This document shows, in pieces, positions 34,367 through 44,008 of a stretch of 64,000 nt of DNA (positions are counted from its first letter, which is position 1; each line of letters starts with the position of its first letter). The notes below the pieces were generated by a model. It was not told the DNA's origin. It saw nothing but the letters and a program-made list of their open reading frames with translations, and searched no databases. A program made the position numbers and the translations under genes. This stretch comes from Pelagibacterium sediminicola. Lineage in GTDB: Bacteria; Pseudomonadota; Alphaproteobacteria; Rhizobiales; Devosiaceae. The stretch lies in contig NZ_QMEL01000007.1 of NCBI RefSeq assembly GCF_003390885.1, positions 62,001-126,000 of the forward strand, in the 5' to 3' direction.

Positions 34367-35181
34367 GCATTATGCCCCAGCGGCTGCGCGATTTTCTCGA
34401 CCGCACGGGCGATGCCGTGCTGGTCGAGGTGGTCGAGGCGCTGGGCTCCACCCCGCGCGAGGCCGGGGCGTGGATGGTGGTTTCCGCCGCCGACGCGCTG
34501 GGGACGATCGGGGGCGGGCAACTCGAATTCCTGTGCATTGCGCGGGCCCGTGAGGCGCTGGCGTCGGGCGAGGGCGTCGCCGCGCTCGATATTCCGCTCG
34601 GGCCCGAGATCGGGCAGTGCTGCGGCGGACGGGTGTCCGTGAGCCTGCAGCGCATCGATGAGGAAACCGCGAAAATGCTGCGCGAGCGCGCGGTGCGCGA
34701 GCGCGCCCTGCAGAGTGCGGTTTATGTCTTCGGTGCGGGGCATGTGGGCAACGCTTTGGGGCAGGCGCTCTCGCTTTTGCCCCTGCGCACGCTTCTGGTC
34801 GACAACCGCGCCGAGGAGATTGCCAAGGTGCCGGCGGGCGTCGAGGCACGGCACGTCGCCGTGCAGGAAGCGGTGGTGCGCGAGGCGAAACCGGGGTCGG
34901 TGTTCGTGGTTCTGACGCACGACCACGGTCTCGATTTCCTCATCGCGCAGGAGGCGCTGGCGCGGGGAGACGCGGCCTATGTGGGGATGATCGGGTCCAA
35001 GACGAAACGGGCGACGTTCAGGAGTTGGCTGCGCGATATGGGGTTCGATGTGGGGCTGATGGACGGGCTCACCATGCCCATTGGCGGGTCGGATGTGGAC
35101 GACAAGCGCCCTGAGGTGATCGCGGCGCTGACGGCGGCGGAGATTTTGCGGGCGGTGGCGGGAGAGAAACGCAATGCCTGA
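34363..35181 (+). CDS. xdhC: Xanthine dehydrogenase accessory protein XdhC
   Basis: A 272-residue chaperone that binds sulfurated molybdenum cofactor and loads XdhB. GSTPREAGAWMVV and GTIGGGQLEF are in the N-terminal XdhC/CoxI domain, with CCGG in EIGQCCGGRV; the C-terminal Rossmann domain has VFGAGHVG and YVGMIGSKTKRA. It starts at the ATGA overlapping the xdhB stop, ensuring coupled expression. Confidence 0.95.
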   Translation: MSIMPQRLRDFLDRTGDAVLVEVVEALGSTPREAGAWMVVSAADALGTIGGGQLEFLCIARAREALASGEGVAALDIPLGPEIGQCCGGRVSVSLQRIDEETAKMLRERAVRERALQSAVYVFGAGHVGNALGQALSLLPLRTLLVDNRAEEIAKVPAGVEARHVAVQEAVVREAKPGSVFVVLTHDHGLDFLIAQEALARGDAAYVGMIGSKTKRATFRSWLRDMGFDVGLMDGLTMPIGGSDVDDKRPEVIAALTAAEILRAVAGEKRNA

Positions 35182-35191
35182 GTACTTGGCT

Positions 35192-35301
35192 TCACCCCTC
35201 CCCAGCCCTCCCCATCAAGGGGAGGGTGTTTCCTTTTCTTCAGCACTCTCCCGCGCACAAGACCAGCACCTCCCCCTTGTGGGGGAGGTTGGGAGGGGGG
35301 T
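35192..35301. repeat. Palindromic intergenic repeat family S, copy 2
   Basis: Two linked palindromes: CCTCCCC...GGGGAGGG followed by a CACAAGACCAGCACCTCCCC arm and GGGGGAGGTTGGGAGGGG. Full copies also occur at 55723 and 58277. It lies between xdhC and puuD. Confidence 0.8.
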
Positions 35302-35350
35302 GGCGATGCTGCTTTCGACAAACAGGGATTAGGTTTGGGACAATCACAAC

Positions 35351-36580
35351 ATGACTGACTTCACGATCTTCTGGGAATGGCTGGCGTTTGCGATGCGGTG
35401 GACGCATGTGATCGTGGGGATCGCGTGGATCGGCTCGTCGTTCTATTTCATCGCGCTCGATCTGGGCCTGAGGAAGAACGAGAACCTGCCGCAAGGGGTT
35501 TTGGGCGAGGAATGGCAGGTCCATGGCGGGGGGTTCTACCATATCAACAAATACATCTCCGCCCCGCCCAACCTGCCCGAGCATCTCATCTGGTTCAAAT
35601 GGGAGAGTTATACGACCTGGCTGACCGGGTTCGCGATGCTCGCCATCGTCTATTACGCCGGGGCCGATCTGTTCCTCATCGACCGCACGGTGATGGACCT
35701 GCCCGTCTGGGGGGGCATCGCGCTTTCGACCGGGTCGCTGGCGGTGGGTTGGGTGCTTTATGATCTGCTTTGCCGCTCGCCAATCGGGAAGTACCAGACC
35801 GGATTGATGGTGGTGCTGTTCGTCATTCTGGTGGCGATGGGCTGGGGATATCTGCAGGTCTTTTCGGGCCGGGCGGCGTTCCTGCACATGGGGGCGTTTA
35901 CCGCGACCATTATGTCGGCCAACGTCTTTTTCATCATCATCCCCAACCAGAAAAAGATCGTCGCATCGCTAAAGGCCGGCGAGGTGCCTGATCCGGCGCT
36001 CGGCGCGCAGTCCAAGCAGCGTTCGGTGCACAACAACTATCTCACGCTGCCGGTGCTGTTCTTCATGCTTTCGGGACACTATCCGCTGGCCTATGCCACC
36101 GAGTTCTCGTGGATCATCGCGGGGCTTATTTTCCTCATCGGCGTGCTGATCCGGCATTTCTTCAACACCATGCACTCGACCGGCCACCGGCCTTACTGGA
36201 CGTGGGCGGCTTCGCTCCTTCTTTTCATCGGCATCATGTGGCTCTCGACCGCGCCCCGCGTGCTGACCGGGGAAGCGCCGCCCAGCGCGACGGCGCAGCT
36301 TTTCATGGAGGACGCGCATTTCGGGGCGGTCTCCAGCGCCGTACAGGGGCGGTGCGCCATGTGCCATGCGGCAGAACCGTTCTGGGACGGGGTCTATCAG
36401 GCGCCCAAGGATGTGCGGTTCGACAATCCCGTCCAGATCGCCGAGCATGCGCGGGAAATCTATATCCAGGCCGGACGCAGCCACGCCATGCCGCCGGGCA
36501 ACGTCTCGCTGATGACGCCGGAAGAGCGCGAGCTGATCGTCGTCTGGTATCAGAGCGTTACGGGGGACAGCAGCCTGTGA
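35351..36580 (+). CDS. puuD: Membrane urate hydroxylase PuuD with C-terminal cytochrome c
   Basis: A 409-residue integral-membrane urate oxidase replacing the soluble uricase. About nine hydrophobic segments (starting FAMRWTHVIVGIAWIGSSFYF) are followed from about residue 315 by a cytochrome c domain with the haem site CAMCH, so electrons from urate probably enter the respiratory chain rather than forming peroxide. It ends at a GTGA overlap with the guanine deaminase gene. Product 5-hydroxyisourate feeds HiuH. Confidence 0.94.
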   Translation: MTDFTIFWEWLAFAMRWTHVIVGIAWIGSSFYFIALDLGLRKNENLPQGVLGEEWQVHGGGFYHINKYISAPPNLPEHLIWFKWESYTTWLTGFAMLAIVYYAGADLFLIDRTVMDLPVWGGIALSTGSLAVGWVLYDLLCRSPIGKYQTGLMVVLFVILVAMGWGYLQVFSGRAAFLHMGAFTATIMSANVFFIIIPNQKKIVASLKAGEVPDPALGAQSKQRSVHNNYLTLPVLFFMLSGHYPLAYATEFSWIIAGLIFLIGVLIRHFFNTMHSTGHRPYWTWAASLLLFIGIMWLSTAPRVLTGEAPPSATAQLFMEDAHFGAVSSAVQGRCAMCHAAEPFWDGVYQAPKDVRFDNPVQIAEHAREIYIQAGRSHAMPPGNVSLMTPEERELIVVWYQSVTGDSSL

Positions 36581-37884
36581 GCGGCAGGATCTTGCGCGGT
36601 CGGGTGCTGACCTTTCACGACGAGCCGGCTGGCCCGGACGATCATCAGTCCTATCGCTATATCGAGGACGGCGCCGTGGCCGTCGCGGACGGCAAGATCG
36701 TCGCGGTGGGGGAGTGGTCGGAAGCCTTGACGCTGGCGATGCCCAAGGCGGAGGTGATCGACCATCGCCCGCACCTCATCATGCCGGGGTTCATCGATAC
36801 CCATATCCACTATCCGCAGATGCAGGTGGTGGGGTCCTATGCCAAGGACCTGCTCGAATGGCTCAACACCTATACGTTCATCGAGGAACAGCGCTTTGCC
36901 GACGAGCGCCACGCGGCGCGGATCGCGGGGCTGTTTTTCGACGAGCTGATCCGTTATGGCACGACGACGGCGGCGGCTTATTGCACGGTGCATCCGCAAT
37001 CGGCGGAGGCGTTTTTCACCGAGGCTGAAAAGCGCAATCTGCGAATGATCGCGGGCAAGGTGATGATGGACCGCAACGCGCCGCCGGGCCTGCTCGATAC
37101 CGCGCAATCGGGGTATGACGAGAGCAGGCGGCTGCTCGAAAAATGGGACGGGCGGGGGCGGCTGCATTACGCGATCACCCCGCGTTTCGCGCTGACCTCG
37201 ACCCCTGAACAGCTCGAGATGACGCAGGATCTGGTGCGCGAATATCCCGACGCCTACGTCCAGACGCATGTGAACGAGAGCCTGGGAGAAGTGGCGTTCG
37301 CAAAAGAGCTTTTCCCCAACCTGCCGGACTATGTGGGCGTTTATGAGCATTACGGGCTGCTCGGGCCCAAAACGCTCCTCGGGCACTGCATCCACATGAC
37401 CGAGCGCGAGATTGCGGTGATGTACGAAACCGGCTCGGTTGCCGTCTTCTGCCCGACCTCGAATCTCTTTATCGGCTCGGGATTGTTCGACCGGGACCGG
37501 ATGCGGGCGGGGAACGCGCGCATCGGGGTGGCCACCGATATCGGCGGGGGCACGAGCTATTCGATGCTGAAGACGCTCGATGAGGGCTACAAGGTGCTGC
37601 AGCTCAAGGGCCAGCGGCTTTCGCCCATCGAGAGCTTTTACATGATGACGCTGGGCAATGCCCGCGCGCTGTCGCTCGAACATACTATCGGCGTGCTGGA
37701 GCCGGGGGCGGATGCCGATATCGTGGTGCTCGATGCACGGGCGGTGCCGCATATGGCATTGAAGATGGAGCAGGTGGAAACGCTCTCGGAAGAACTGTTC
37801 CTGCTCCAGACCTGCGGGGATGACCGGGTGGTGGCGCAGACTTATGTGGCCGGTGAGGCCGCCAAGGGCGTTTCCGCATGGTGA
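36577..37884 (+). CDS. guaD: Guanine deaminase
   Basis: A 435-residue amidohydrolase converting guanine to xanthine. Metal and substrate residues: GFIDTHIHYPQM, YVQTHVNES, LGHCIHM and VATDIGGGTSYSML. It starts with GTG at 36577, overlapping the puuD stop. Together with adenine deaminase at 40634 it channels both purine bases toward XdhABC. Confidence 0.94.
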   Translation: MSGRILRGRVLTFHDEPAGPDDHQSYRYIEDGAVAVADGKIVAVGEWSEALTLAMPKAEVIDHRPHLIMPGFIDTHIHYPQMQVVGSYAKDLLEWLNTYTFIEEQRFADERHAARIAGLFFDELIRYGTTTAAAYCTVHPQSAEAFFTEAEKRNLRMIAGKVMMDRNAPPGLLDTAQSGYDESRRLLEKWDGRGRLHYAITPRFALTSTPEQLEMTQDLVREYPDAYVQTHVNESLGEVAFAKELFPNLPDYVGVYEHYGLLGPKTLLGHCIHMTEREIAVMYETGSVAVFCPTSNLFIGSGLFDRDRMRAGNARIGVATDIGGGTSYSMLKTLDEGYKVLQLKGQRLSPIESFYMMTLGNARALSLEHTIGVLEPGADADIVVLDARAVPHMALKMEQVETLSEELFLLQTCGDDRVVAQTYVAGEAAKGVSAW

Positions 37885-37960
37885 AAGGAATTTGCGTGGT
37901 ACGTTGGCGATGGTGGGCAGTCACGTATAGAGCGGATTTGTAATTTTCGGCTTGCGCCGA

Positions 37961-38016
37961 TCCCCCCTCCCAACCTCCCCCGCAAGGGGGGAGGTGCTGG
38001 ACCTGTGCGTAGAGGG
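37961..38016. repeat. Palindromic intergenic repeat family S, half copy 3
   Basis: CCCCCCTCCCAACCTCCCCC and CAAGGGGGGAGGTGCTGG correspond to the second half of the S repeat, inverted. It lies between guaD and glcB. Confidence 0.65.
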
Positions 38017-38046
38017 GCGATCTGCGCTAACCAAGGAGCAGGATCA

Positions 38047-40203
38047 ATGAGCACTTACGTCAATCGGGCCGGATTGCAGGTCGATGGCCAGCTTGCCGCC
38101 TTTATCGAAGACGAGGCGATGGCTGGGCTGAGTGTCAATGCCGACTCCTTCTGGAGCGGGTTTGCCGAACTGGTCGCCGCCTACATGCCGGGGAATCGCG
38201 AACTGCTCGACATCCGTGACCGGATGCAGCAGCAGATCGACGACTGGCATCGCGGGAACGGGCCCGTCGCCTCGAACCCGGAAGGCTATATCGCGTTCCT
38301 GCGCGAGATCGGGTACCTCGAAGACGAGCCGGAAGATTTCAGGATCGGGACGGAAAATCTCGACCCCGAGATCGCGACGATCTGCGGGCCGCAGCTCGTG
38401 GTGCCGGTCTCCAATGCGCGCTATGCGCTCAACGCCGCCAATGCGCGCTGGGGCAGCCTTTACGATGCGCTTTACGGTACCGATGCCATTGCACAGGAGG
38501 GCAATCTTGCGGCGGGCAAGGGGTACAACCCCGAACGCGGCGCGGCGGTGATTTCTCGCGCGGCGGAATTCCTCGATGAAGCGTTTCCGCTGCTCGGCGT
38601 CAAGCACGCCGCGGTGACGCGGTATGGCGTTGCCGACGGCCGGCTGGTGATCGAGAGCCAGGACGGGCCGGTCAAGCTTGCATACCCCGAGAGCTTTGCC
38701 GGGCATGTCGAGCCTGACGGGGTGCTGCGCATCCTGCTCGCCCATCACGGGCTGCATGTGGAACTGGTGATCGATGCGAACCACCCTATCGGCTCGACGC
38801 AATCGAACCATCTCGCAGACGTGATCGTTGAAAGCGCGCTGACCACCATTCAGGACTGCGAGGATTCGGTCGCGGCGGTCGATGCCGAGGACAAGGTGGG
38901 CGTTTACCGCAACTGGCTGGGGCTGATGAAGGGCGATCTCGAAGAAACCTTCGAGAAGGGCGGCAAGATGATGACCCGCCGCCTCAACCCCGACCGCACC
39001 TATACCGCGCCGGACGGCTCGGAACTGGTGCTCAAGGGCCGCGCGCTGCAACTGGTGCGCAATGTCGGGCACCTGATGACGACCGATGCCATTCTGGACG
39101 CCAACGGCACGGCGATCGGCGAGGGCATGATGGACGCGATGGTGACGGCGCTGTGCGCCATGCACGATCTGAAGAGCCGGGCGAACTCGCGGTTCGGGTC
39201 AATCTATGTGGTCAAGCCCAAGATGCACGGCCCGACCGAAGTGCTGTTTGCTTGCAATGTGTTCGGGGAGGTGGAAAAGGTCCTGGGGCTGCCCGCCAAC
39301 ACCATCAAGATCGGCATCATGGACGAGGAGCGGCGCACTTCGGCCAACCTCAAGGCGTGCATTTATGCGGCGCGCGACCGGGTATTCTTCATCAATACCG
39401 GGTTCCTCGACAGGACCGGGGACGAAATCCACACTTCCATGGAAGCAGGACCGGTACTGCTCAAGGACCAGATCAAGGCCGAGCGGTGGATTCAGTCCTA
39501 TGAGGACCGGAACGTCACCATCGGAATCGCCTGCGGGTTTTCCGGCAAGGCGCAGATCGGCAAGGGCATGTGGGCCAAGCCCGACGATATGGCCGACATG
39601 ATGACCCAGAAGATCGGGCACCCCAAGGCGGGCGCCAACTGCGCCTGGGTCCCGTCCCCGACGGCGGCGACGCTCCATGCGCTGCACTACCATCAGGTGG
39701 ACGTGTTCGAGGCGCAAAAGCGCCGCCATAACGAGCCGATCCCGCCGCTGACCGATCTCTTTTCGATGCCGGTGCTCGATGCCTCCTCGCTTTCACGTGA
39801 TGAGATCCAGCGCGAGCTGGACAACAACGCCCAAGGGATCCTGGGCTATGTCGTGCGCTGGGTCGATCAGGGCGTGGGGTGTTCCAAGGTCCCGGACATC
39901 AACGATGTGGGGCTGATGGAAGACCGGGCGACCTGCCGGATTTCCTCGCAGGCCATCGCCAACTGGCTGTGGCACGGGGTGGTGACGCAGGACGAGGTGG
40001 TCGCAACCTTTGCGCGCATGGCCAAGGTGGTCGACGAGCAGAACGCGGGCGATCCGCTTTACGAGAATATGGCGCCGGACGCGGAAAACTCCATCGCCTT
40101 TCAGGCGGCGCTGGCCCTCGCACTCGAAGGCACCAGCCAACCCTCGGGCTATACCGAGCCGATCCTGCATGCGAGGCGGCGCGAGAAGAAGGCGAGCGCC
40201 TGA
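38047..40203 (+). CDS. glcB: Malate synthase G
   Basis: A 718-residue enzyme condensing glyoxylate with acetyl-CoA to malate. The length and segments such as [42 protein letters not shown] and [13 protein letters not shown] are those of the monomeric G isoform. The ATG at 38047 has AAGGAGC upstream. Placed after the purine genes, it would dispose of the glyoxylate released by AllA, although it also serves other glyoxylate sources. Confidence 0.95.
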   Translation: MSTYVNRAGLQVDGQLAAFIEDEAMAGLSVNADSFWSGFAELVAAYMPGNRELLDIRDRMQQQIDDWHRGNGPVASNPEGYIAFLREIGYLEDEPEDFRIGTENLDPEIATICGPQLVVPVSNARYALNAANARWGSLYDALYGTDAIAQEGNLAAGKGYNPERGAAVISRAAEFLDEAFPLLGVKHAAVTRYGVADGRLVIESQDGPVKLAYPESFAGHVEPDGVLRILLAHHGLHVELVIDANHPIGSTQSNHLADVIVESALTTIQDCEDSVAAVDAEDKVGVYRNWLGLMKGDLEETFEKGGKMMTRRLNPDRTYTAPDGSELVLKGRALQLVRNVGHLMTTDAILDANGTAIGEGMMDAMVTALCAMHDLKSRANSRFGSIYVVKPKMHGPTEVLFACNVFGEVEKVLGLPANTIKIGIMDEERRTSANLKACIYAARDRVFFINTGFLDRTGDEIHTSMEAGPVLLKDQIKAERWIQSYEDRNVTIGIACGFSGKAQIGKGMWAKPDDMADMMTQKIGHPKAGANCAWVPSPTAATLHALHYHQVDVFEAQKRRHNEPIPPLTDLFSMPVLDASSLSRDEIQRELDNNAQGILGYVVRWVDQGVGCSKVPDINDVGLMEDRATCRISSQAIANWLWHGVVTQDEVVATFARMAKVVDEQNAGDPLYENMAPDAENSIAFQAALALALEGTSQPSGYTEPILHARRREKKASA

Positions 40204-40235
40204 CCTGTTGTCCCCTTCCCTCCGGGGATGAAGAA

Positions 40236-40267
40236 AAGCCTCTCGCTTGACCTCAAGCGGGAGGCTT
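40236..40267. terminator. Bidirectional terminator hairpin after glcB
   Basis: AAGCCTCTCGCTTG pairs with CAAGCGGGAGGCTT through a four-base loop, with A-rich and T-rich flanks on either side. The right arm overlaps the stop codon of the convergent minus-strand gene. Confidence 0.8.
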
Positions 40268-40585
40268 CTGACTTGCGGCTTTCTTGTCCCTGCGCTTGCG
40301 GCGCCAGGTCTTGAACTGGCGTTCGCCGCGCAGGATGAGCCCGTTCATGGGCCGTTGCAGTACGGGAAGATCGATGGCGAGCAGGAGCAGGCCCAGCGGC
40401 AGCATCCACAAGCCGAGTACCGGCAGGAATGACAGGATGCCGCCCACGACCAGCAATATGCCAAGGGGAATGCGGATCACCATGGCCCAGGGCTGGCGCA
40501 ATACGTAAAGGATCATCGCAAGGCGTGGGAAACGCGCTTCCATGCGTAAAAACAGGCGCTCGAGACGTGTCCGTTCCTTGTTCAT
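40253..40585 (-). CDS. Small PGPGW-like membrane protein
   Basis: A 110-residue protein with a basic N-terminus (MNKERTRLERLFLRMEARFPR), two hydrophobic segments (IRIPLGILLVVGGILSFLPVL and GLWMLPLGLLLLAIDLPVL) and a strongly basic tail. The central region resembles the PGPGW-type membrane proteins with LPVLGLWMLPLGL in place of the motif. The ATG at 40585 is preferred over a longer frame to 40621. Function unknown. Confidence 0.7.
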   Translation of the reverse strand: MNKERTRLERLFLRMEARFPRLAMILYVLRQPWAMVIRIPLGILLVVGGILSFLPVLGLWMLPLGLLLLAIDLPVLQRPMNGLILRGERQFKTWRRKRRDKKAASQKPPA

Positions 40586-40633
40586 CGCACCATGAGATAA
40601 GCCCGAACCCTGTATAGTCAAGGCGACATACGG

Positions 40634-42343
40634 TCAGGTCACGAAATCGAACGCATCGACATCGAACAGGCCGCGATCGGTCATCTTGAGATGCGGGATA
40701 ACCGGCAGGGCCAGAAAGGCGACCTGGAGGAACGGTTCGGGCAGAACACAGCCGATCGATTTCGCCGCCCGGCGCAGACGGACAAGGTGTTCGGTAACGA
40801 TCTCGAAGGGCTCGGTGCTCATCAGCCCCGCGATGGGCAGCGCCAGGTCGGCGATGACCTCGCCCTCGTCGGCAACCGCAAAGCCGCCGCCGATCTCGAT
40901 GAGCCGGTTGACGGCCAGCGCCATGTCCTCGTCGGTCACCCCGACCACGGTGATGTTGTGGCTGTCATGGCCGACCGAGGAGGCGATGGCGCCGCGCTTC
41001 AAGCCGAAACCGTTGACGAAGCTGCGCCCGATATTGCCGTTGATGCCGTGGCGTTCGACCACGGCCACCTTGATGACATCTGCGTCGAGATCGGGCCTCA
41101 GACCATATTCGTCCGAGGCAAGGCTGGCGGATTGGCGGAAGGTGAGGATGAGGCCGGGCCGCACTCCGATGACGGGAATTTCGTTTTTTCCTTGCGGGGG
41201 ATCGGAGATGAAGGCGGTCGCTTCAACGGGGCGCGCCTTCATGGAATCGAGCCCGACAGGAGCGACGGGTGCGCGGGTGGCCCAGATATCGGGCGTGACG
41301 AGACGCCCGGCGGCGATCACATCGGTGACGCGGCAGTCCTCGATATCGTCGAGCAACGCAATATCGGCGCGCCAGCCGGGGGCGAGAAGGCCGCGATCCT
41401 TGAGCCCGAAGATGCGCGCGGCGGAATGGGAGGCGGCGCGGTAGACGTGGTGGAGGGGGATGCCCTTTGCGACGAGGCGGCGGATGGAGCTATCGAGATG
41501 GCCTTCCTCGGCGATGTCGAGGGGGTTGCGGTCGTCGGTGCATAGGGCAACGAAGGACGAGGTGTTTTCGTCGAGAATTTCGGCCAGCGCTTCGAGGTCT
41601 TTTGAGACCGAGCCCTCGCGGATGAGGATGGCCATGCCCTTGGCGAGCTTTTCGCGGGCTTCTTTGGCGCTGGTCGCCTCGTGGTCGGTGCGAATGCCCG
41701 CGGCGAGATAGCCGTTGAGGTCGGTTCCCGAAAGCAGGGGGGCGTGGCCGTCCATATGCCCGTCCTGGAAGGCTTCGAGCTTTGCGAGGATGCCCGGATC
41801 GCAATTGAGCACGCCGGGGAAGTTCATCATTTCGGCAAGACCGATGACCTTGGGATGGCTGCGGAAGGGAAGGATGTCCCCAATTTCGAGGTGCGCGCCG
41901 GCCGTTTCGAACGGGGTGGCAGGGACGCAGGAGGAAAGGTTTATCCGCACATCCATGATCGTCTTCTCGGCGCAATCGAGAAAATAGCGGATGCCGGGGG
42001 CGCCGAGCACGTTGGCGATCTCGTGGGGGTCGCAGATGACGGTGGTGACCCCGTGCGGAAGTACGCAGCGGTCGAACTCGAAGGGGGTGACGAGCGAGGA
42101 TTCGATATGGAGATGGGTGTCGATGAAACCGGGCACGGCAAAGCGTCCGCGTCCGTCGATCTCGGCTTTGCCGTTGTAGTGTGCATGGGTGCCCACGATG
42201 CGGTCGTCGACGATGGCGATATCGGTTTGCGTGACGGCGCCGGTGATGACGTCGAGCAGGCGAACGTTCCTTACGACGATGTCGGCTGGTTCGGTTCCGC
42301 GACCGGCGCGGATCATGCGGGCCAGATTGTCGGCACTGGTCAT
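40634..42343 (-). CDS. ade: Adenine deaminase
   Basis: A 569-residue amidohydrolase converting adenine to hypoxanthine. PGFIDTHLHIESS, VTTVICDPHEIANV, VIGLAEMMNFPGV, DGHAPLLSG and ATSAKEA are characteristic of the Ade family, and the C-terminal region has SSVGHDSHNITVVG. It lies on the opposite strand from the xdh-puuD-guaD series but completes purine-base entry to the same pathway. Confidence 0.95.
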   Translation of the reverse strand: MTSADNLARMIRAGRGTEPADIVVRNVRLLDVITGAVTQTDIAIVDDRIVGTHAHYNGKAEIDGRGRFAVPGFIDTHLHIESSLVTPFEFDRCVLPHGVTTVICDPHEIANVLGAPGIRYFLDCAEKTIMDVRINLSSCVPATPFETAGAHLEIGDILPFRSHPKVIGLAEMMNFPGVLNCDPGILAKLEAFQDGHMDGHAPLLSGTDLNGYLAAGIRTDHEATSAKEAREKLAKGMAILIREGSVSKDLEALAEILDENTSSFVALCTDDRNPLDIAEEGHLDSSIRRLVAKGIPLHHVYRAASHSAARIFGLKDRGLLAPGWRADIALLDDIEDCRVTDVIAAGRLVTPDIWATRAPVAPVGLDSMKARPVEATAFISDPPQGKNEIPVIGVRPGLILTFRQSASLASDEYGLRPDLDADVIKVAVVERHGINGNIGRSFVNGFGLKRGAIASSVGHDSHNITVVGVTDEDMALAVNRLIEIGGGFAVADEGEVIADLALPIAGLMSTEPFEIVTEHLVRLRRAAKSIGCVLPEPFLQVAFLALPVIPHLKMTDRGLFDVDAFDFVT

Positions 42344-42435
42344 TGAGCACCCCTTTTTCCCGATAGCGTCGTCTCAAGGCGTGAACGGGTCAAGGGATTT
42401 TGCACGGCCAAGGAACGCCGGGCCTGCGCGGCGCG

Positions 42436-42449
42436 TTGATCTAGACCAA
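42436..42449. promoter_or_regulatory. FNR/FixK-like box upstream of a small membrane protein gene
   Basis: TTGATCTAGACCAA matches TTGATCnnGATCAA with one change. It ends 17 bases before the ATG at 42467 and lies in the divergent region with ade. No good -10 hexamer sits at the class II distance on either side, so it may act as a repressor site or use another geometry. Confidence 0.5.
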
Positions 42450-42466
42450 AGCAAGCGAGGGATGCC

Positions 42467-42718
42467 ATGAACGATCCTGACCCCCACCTTACGAAAACCG
42501 AGATGCGCCAGGGCAACAGCCGCATGATGAACATGCGCGTGCTGGTTATCGGCACGATCATCGTCGTCATCGGTTTTGCGCTGGCCATCTGGTACAACAT
42601 GTCGGTCAGCCCCGATACCGCAACGACCACCCAGGGCGGCGAAACGCTGGAGCAGACGACACCAGAGGAAAGCCTCGAGGAACTGCCCACGCCGGCGCCG
42701 GTGCAGCCGGAGAGTTAA
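42467..42718 (+). CDS. Small single-pass membrane protein of unknown function
   Basis: An 83-residue protein: a polar N-terminus, one transmembrane helix (VLVIGTIIVVIGFALAIWY) and a Thr/Glu/Pro-rich tail. No family is recognised. An FNR-like box just upstream suggests redox-linked expression. An alternative start at the ATG at 42503 would suit a transcription start downstream of the box. It converges with the LacI-type gene. Confidence 0.65.
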   Translation: MNDPDPHLTKTEMRQGNSRMMNMRVLVIGTIIVVIGFALAIWYNMSVSPDTATTTQGGETLEQTTPEESLEELPTPAPVQPES

Positions 42719-42742
42719 GGGGCGGCTGGAGTGCTATGAAGG

Positions 42743-42773
42743 CTGGATTGCCCGGTTTATCCGGGCAATCCAG
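42743..42773. repeat. 31-base hairpin of the CCCGGTTTATCCGGG family
   Basis: CTGGATTGCCCGG and CCGGGCAATCCAG form a perfect 13-bp stem around TTTAT, in a convergent junction. Related sequences occur near 11133, at 47888-47912 (diverged) and at 61452-61516. Confidence 0.75.
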
Positions 42774-42788
42774 TCTAACACGCCAGGT

Positions 42789-43871
42789 TCAAGCCCGGCG
42801 CATGGCGACGGAATTTCTCAGGATGAGGTCGGAGCGCAGGAGAATTTCGCGCTTTTTCACCTCCTCGCCCTCGAGCATGGCGAGGAGCAGGTCCATGCTG
42901 GCCTCGCCGATCTGGAGGCGAGGCTGTTTCATGGTGGTGAGGGAAGGGGTGACGAAGCTGGCGTAGGAAATGTCGTCGAACCCCATGACAGAAAAATCGA
43001 GAGGCAAGTCGTAGCCGCGTGCGCTCAGCGCAATGATGACGCCGAGCGCGGTGGCGTCATTGACGCAGAAAAAGGCGGTGGGCAACTGGTCGCGCACGAA
43101 CATGCGCTCGGCGGCGCCCCGTCCGCTTTCGGTGGTGCCGTCCGCTTCGAGCACGAACCGTTCGTCGATCGTGAGCCCCGCGCCCTGCATCGCGGTGCGG
43201 TAACCGCGCTCGCGCAGGGAGGCGACGGTGCGGCTCAGGGATTTACCGATAAAGGCGATGCGGGTGTGGCCCTGGCTGATGAGATGGTCGGTCGCCACCC
43301 GTGCGCCCTCGAAATTGTCGACGCCGACAAAGGGAATCGAGGCGTTGGCCACCGGTTCGTTGACCGCCACCATGGGTGGCAGCTTCTTGTTGGGGCCGCT
43401 GGCGGTGAGCCCGTAGGGCAGGTGGCCGGTGAGCAGGATCAGCCCGTCGGCCTGGTTGGAACTGATGAAGCGCAGATAATTGGCTTCGCGCTCGGGGTCG
43501 TTCTGGGTGTTGCCGATCAGGATGCCGTAGCCGCGCTTGGAGGCTTCGGTTTCCAGACCCACAAGGATGTTGGAAAAGTTCGGGTCGCCCACATCGGGCG
43601 CCAGAATGAGAATCATGTGCGAGCGGCGCATGCGCAGGCTGCGCGCCATGGCGTTGGTGGTATAGCCGGTCTGGGCGACCGCATCGATGACGCGGCGCCG
43701 GGTCGAATCGGCGACCTTGCCCGGCTCGTTGAGCGCCCTGCTGACGGTGGCTATGGATACCCCGGCGATGAGGGCGACGTCCTCGATCGTTGCCGGTTTG
43801 CTCGCGTTCAAATTGCTCTTACCCCCGCCCCGATCCCCGGAATGTCCCGCGAAACGGGCTTTGTGGTCCAT
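42789..43871 (-). CDS. LacI-family transcription repressor
   Basis: A 360-residue regulator. The LacI helix-turn-helix (ATIEDVALIAGVSIATVSRALN with VADSTRRRV) is followed by a periplasmic-binding-like sensor domain (ILILAPDVGDPNFSNILVGLE, GFDDISYASF). The start could be the ATG at 43871 or a TTG at 43811, which has GGGGGTAAGAG upstream and gives a typical LacI N-terminus. It is divergent from a sugar ABC operon, and two similar operators lie between, so it probably represses that operon and itself. Confidence 0.88.
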   Translation of the reverse strand: MDHKARFAGHSGDRGGGKSNLNASKPATIEDVALIAGVSIATVSRALNEPGKVADSTRRRVIDAVAQTGYTTNAMARSLRMRRSHMILILAPDVGDPNFSNILVGLETEASKRGYGILIGNTQNDPEREANYLRFISSNQADGLILLTGHLPYGLTASGPNKKLPPMVAVNEPVANASIPFVGVDNFEGARVATDHLISQGHTRIAFIGKSLSRTVASLRERGYRTAMQGAGLTIDERFVLEADGTTESGRGAAERMFVRDQLPTAFFCVNDATALGVIIALSARGYDLPLDFSVMGFDDISYASFVTPSLTTMKQPRLQIGEASMDLLLAMLEGEEVKKREILLRSDLILRNSVAMRRA

Positions 43872-43911
43872 ACACCGGGTCCGGCGGCAAAGTTATACGG
43901 TTCTGCCGTTG

Positions 43912-43946
43912 TGTAAACCTTTACATGGGTAATGAAAAGGTTTACA
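43912..43946. promoter_or_regulatory. Twin LacI-type operators before the sugar ABC operon
   Basis: TGTAAACCTTTACA (43912-43925) and TGAAAAGGTTTACA (43933-43946) are inverted versions of one another, with the shared core TGTAAACCTTT. They start 21 bases apart, two helical turns, which suits cooperative binding. Confidence 0.7.
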
Positions 43947-44008
43947 TGACTTTCCAGTGACAGGACACGTGGCGGTCAACGCCCGGTTCTCATGGGGAGG
44001 AGACGCGG

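Noticed and set aside
42781-42800. CAGGTTCAAGCCCGGCGC resembling a tRNA T-arm
   Set aside because: No acceptor stem, anticodon arm or D-arm can be built around it, and it overlaps the LacI gene end.
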